Shown here: piece after piece, positions 46,760 through 48,210 of the stretch
Layout: each line of letters starts with the position of its first letter
Position numbering within the stretch: the first letter of the stretch is position 1
NCBI RefSeq assembly: GCF_016901035.1
Contig: NZ_JAFEUF010000003.1
Span: forward strand, 21,386-69,595
Length of the DNA: 48,210 nt
Source of the DNA: Streptomyces durocortorensis
GTDB taxonomy: Bacteria > Actinomycetota > Actinomycetes > Streptomycetales > Streptomycetaceae
Direction: 5' to 3'
Made by a program: the position numbers and the translations under genes
Notes under the pieces: model-generated
What the model saw: the letters and a program-made list of their open reading frames with translations, nothing else
What the model was told of the DNA's origin: nothing
Database searches by the model: none

Positions 46760-48094
46760 ATGACCATCTCGAAGACCCGGCGGAGGCGCACCGCATCCGC
46801 CGTCTCACTCGTAGCAGTTCTCGCGCTGACAGCAGCCGCGTGCGGCGACGACGGCAGCGGCGCCGGTACGGAAGGGAGCGGCAAGGGCGAGATCACCTTC
46901 TGGGACAACAACGGCGGGCCGCGCACCGCCATCTGGGCCGAGATCATCAAGGACTTCGAGAAGCAGCACCCGGACATCGAGGTGAAGTACGTCCCGATCC
47001 CCATCGCCGACGTCCAGTCCAAGTACGACACCGCGATCGCCGGCGGCGGGCTGCCCGATGTGGGCGGGGTCGGCACCGCCTACCTCGCCAACATGGTCTC
47101 GCAGGAAGCCCTGGAGCCGGTCAACAAGCGGCTGAAGGGATCCGCCCTGGAGGGCAAGCTCGTCGACTCCATGGTCGAGAGCGTCAGGTCGGCGGCCGGC
47201 CGGGGCGACGACATCTACTCCGTCCCGACGTCCGCGAACAACGGCGTGCTCTGGTACCGCACCGACCTGTTCGAGCAGGCCGGGCTGAAGGCCCCCGACA
47301 CCTGGGCCGACTTCTACACCGCGGCCGAGAAGCTCACCGACGCCGGGAACAACGAGTTCGGCTACACCATCCGCGGAGGCGCCGGCTCCATCGCCCAGGC
47401 GCTGGACGCCGTCTACGGTCAGTCGGGCATCACGGAGTTCTGGGACGGCGACAGGACAACGCTCAACGCCCCCGAGAACGTCGCCGCGCTGGAGAAGTAC
47501 GCGGGTCTCTTCAAGCGGACCACGCCCGCGGCCGACGTCAACAACGACTTCACCAAGATGGTCGCCCAGTGGGACACGGGCACCATCGGCATGCTGAGTC
47601 ACAACCTCGGCTCCTACCAGGACCACGCGAAGGCCCTGGGCGACGCCAAGTTCGCCGGCATTCCTGCTCCCATCGGGGACAGCGGCACCCGCGTGCAGGT
47701 CTCCAACCCCGTCGACGGACTCGGCCTCTTCCGGTCGAGCGACAACAAGACCGCGGCATGGAAGTTCATCGAGTTCGCCGCCTCCCACGCGTCCAACAGC
47801 AAATGGAACGAGTCGGCCGGCGCCATCCCGGCCAACACCGAAGCGGCGAAGGACCCGTGGATCAAGGAGACCGAGTCGACCGCGCTGGCCGCGAAGGCGC
47901 TGACGGACGGCTCCACCAAGGTCGTCGACCTGCCGTACTACCTGCCCGACTGGAACAACATCAGCAAGGCGGACAACGAGCCGGAGTTCCAGAAACTGCT
48001 CCTCGGCAAGATCACGGCGAAGCAGTTCCTGGACAAGATGGCCGAGGAGCTGAACGCCGCCAACAAGGAGTGGACGGAGCTGGGCAACGGCTGA
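46760..48094 (+). CDS. ABC sugar-binding lipoprotein
   Basis: A 444-residue extracellular solute-binding protein, family 1. The signal (RRRRTASAVSLVAVLALTAA) ends at a lipobox-like AAAC with lipidated Cys27, then a Gly/Ser-rich tether and the binding fold starting EITFWDNNGG. Later landmarks are GVLWYRTDLFEQAGLKAPDTW and KFIEFAASHASNSKW. GGGAAGAG lies about seven bases before ATG 46760. It is the last gene of the operon, after a 77-base gap, whereas such genes usually come first. It would hand arabino- or xylo-oligosaccharides to the two permeases. Confidence 0.94.
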   Translation: MTISKTRRRRTASAVSLVAVLALTAAACGDDGSGAGTEGSGKGEITFWDNNGGPRTAIWAEIIKDFEKQHPDIEVKYVPIPIADVQSKYDTAIAGGGLPDVGGVGTAYLANMVSQEALEPVNKRLKGSALEGKLVDSMVESVRSAAGRGDDIYSVPTSANNGVLWYRTDLFEQAGLKAPDTWADFYTAAEKLTDAGNNEFGYTIRGGAGSIAQALDAVYGQSGITEFWDGDRTTLNAPENVAALEKYAGLFKRTTPAADVNNDFTKMVAQWDTGTIGMLSHNLGSYQDHAKALGDAKFAGIPAPIGDSGTRVQVSNPVDGLGLFRSSDNKTAAWKFIEFAASHASNSKWNESAGAIPANTEAAKDPWIKETESTALAAKALTDGSTKVVDLPYYLPDWNNISKADNEPEFQKLLLGKITAKQFLDKMAEELNAANKEWTELGNG

Positions 48095-48210
48095 GGCCCC
48101 GCACCCTCCGGACCCCGACGACGGGCCGGGCGGGGGGGGGGGCGGGGCGCCCCCCCCCCCCCCCGCCCCAGACAGAGACAAGCAGAAGCAAACCCACCCG
48201 CGCGAGCAAA
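48095..48210. other. Homopolymer contig end
   Basis: After the last stop the sequence becomes runs of G and C up to about 16 long (about 48128-48164), then an A-rich tail containing CAAGCAGAAG at 48179-48188, which equals the first ten bases of a common Illumina flow-cell adapter. It looks like read-end or assembly artefact and carries no gene. Confidence 0.7.

Noticed and set aside
1..48210. tRNA, rRNA, CRISPR array, insertion sequence or phage integrase
   Set aside because: Looked for and none recognised; the direct repeats at 26151 and 27995 are not transposon ends because no transposase or terminal inverted repeat is present.

Overview
The window reads as a Streptomyces (or very close actinomycete) chromosomal contig. 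Coding DNA is very G+C rich with G/C third positions, GTG starts and GTGA/ATGA stop-start overlaps are common, and several families typical of Streptomyces are present (XRE-DUF5753 with DUF397 and a lone HATPase, DUF4229, EACC1, the futalosine menaquinone genes). Both ends run into long G and C homopolymers that look like assembly or read-end artefacts, not genome.

Left part (144-10843): an aldehyde dehydrogenase and a PLDc_N membrane protein are followed by a menaquinone (futalosine route) block: UbiD-like decarboxylase (mqnL), UbiA-like prenyltransferase (mqnP), a convergent rhomboid protease, UbiX-like flavin prenyltransferase (mqnM), an AsnC/Lrp regulator and aminofutalosine synthase mqnE. 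Then come a GNAT acetyltransferase that appears to be made from a leaderless mRNA, a DUF4229 membrane protein, and a DAACS sodium/dicarboxylate-type symporter preceded by a 35-codon cysteine-rich leader peptide and a hairpin, an arrangement that suggests cysteine-sensitive attenuation.

Middle (10923-19492): a secreted alpha/beta hydrolase, a TetR regulator, a DUF2238 membrane protein, and a fatty-acyl block in which fabG4-htdX diverge from a FadA2/FadI-type thiolase, as I remember for Mycobacterium tuberculosis Rv0241c-Rv0243. A FadD-type acyl-CoA synthetase follows.

Accessory island (about 19700-25075): a translationally coupled pair made of an EACC1 protein and a 1666-residue caspase-STAND-helical-repeat protein. 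It has visibly lower G+C and two in-frame TTA codons. This is the best candidate here for a poorly described immune or programmed-death system.

Right-middle (25273-35174): an M23 peptidase; a TetR/SDR cassette bracketed by two near-identical ~105-bp direct repeats and carrying three copies of a TGGACC-N4-RGKCMA operator; a MOSC protein; a secreted GH43; a WhiJ/AbaA-like regulatory locus (two hypotheticals, HATPase, XRE-DUF5753, DUF397); an APH-fold kinase; an Imm10-like immunity protein; and a DUF6924-like gene that lacks a normal start.

Right part (35202-48094): AKR-VOC and uronate dehydrogenase genes on the minus strand diverge, from paired TTGACG/TAGCTT promoters, from a sugar-acid operon: GntR/FCD regulator, DapA-family lyase, IlvD/Edd [Fe-S] sugar-acid dehydratase, two ABC sugar permeases, Gfo/Idh oxidoreductase, DUF6807 protein, cytoplasmic GH43 and the lipoprotein sugar-binding protein. 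Together they would import a plant-cell-wall oligosaccharide, cut it inside the cell, oxidise the sugar and dehydrate the resulting acid. The exact substrate (pentose or uronate) is not settled by the sequence.
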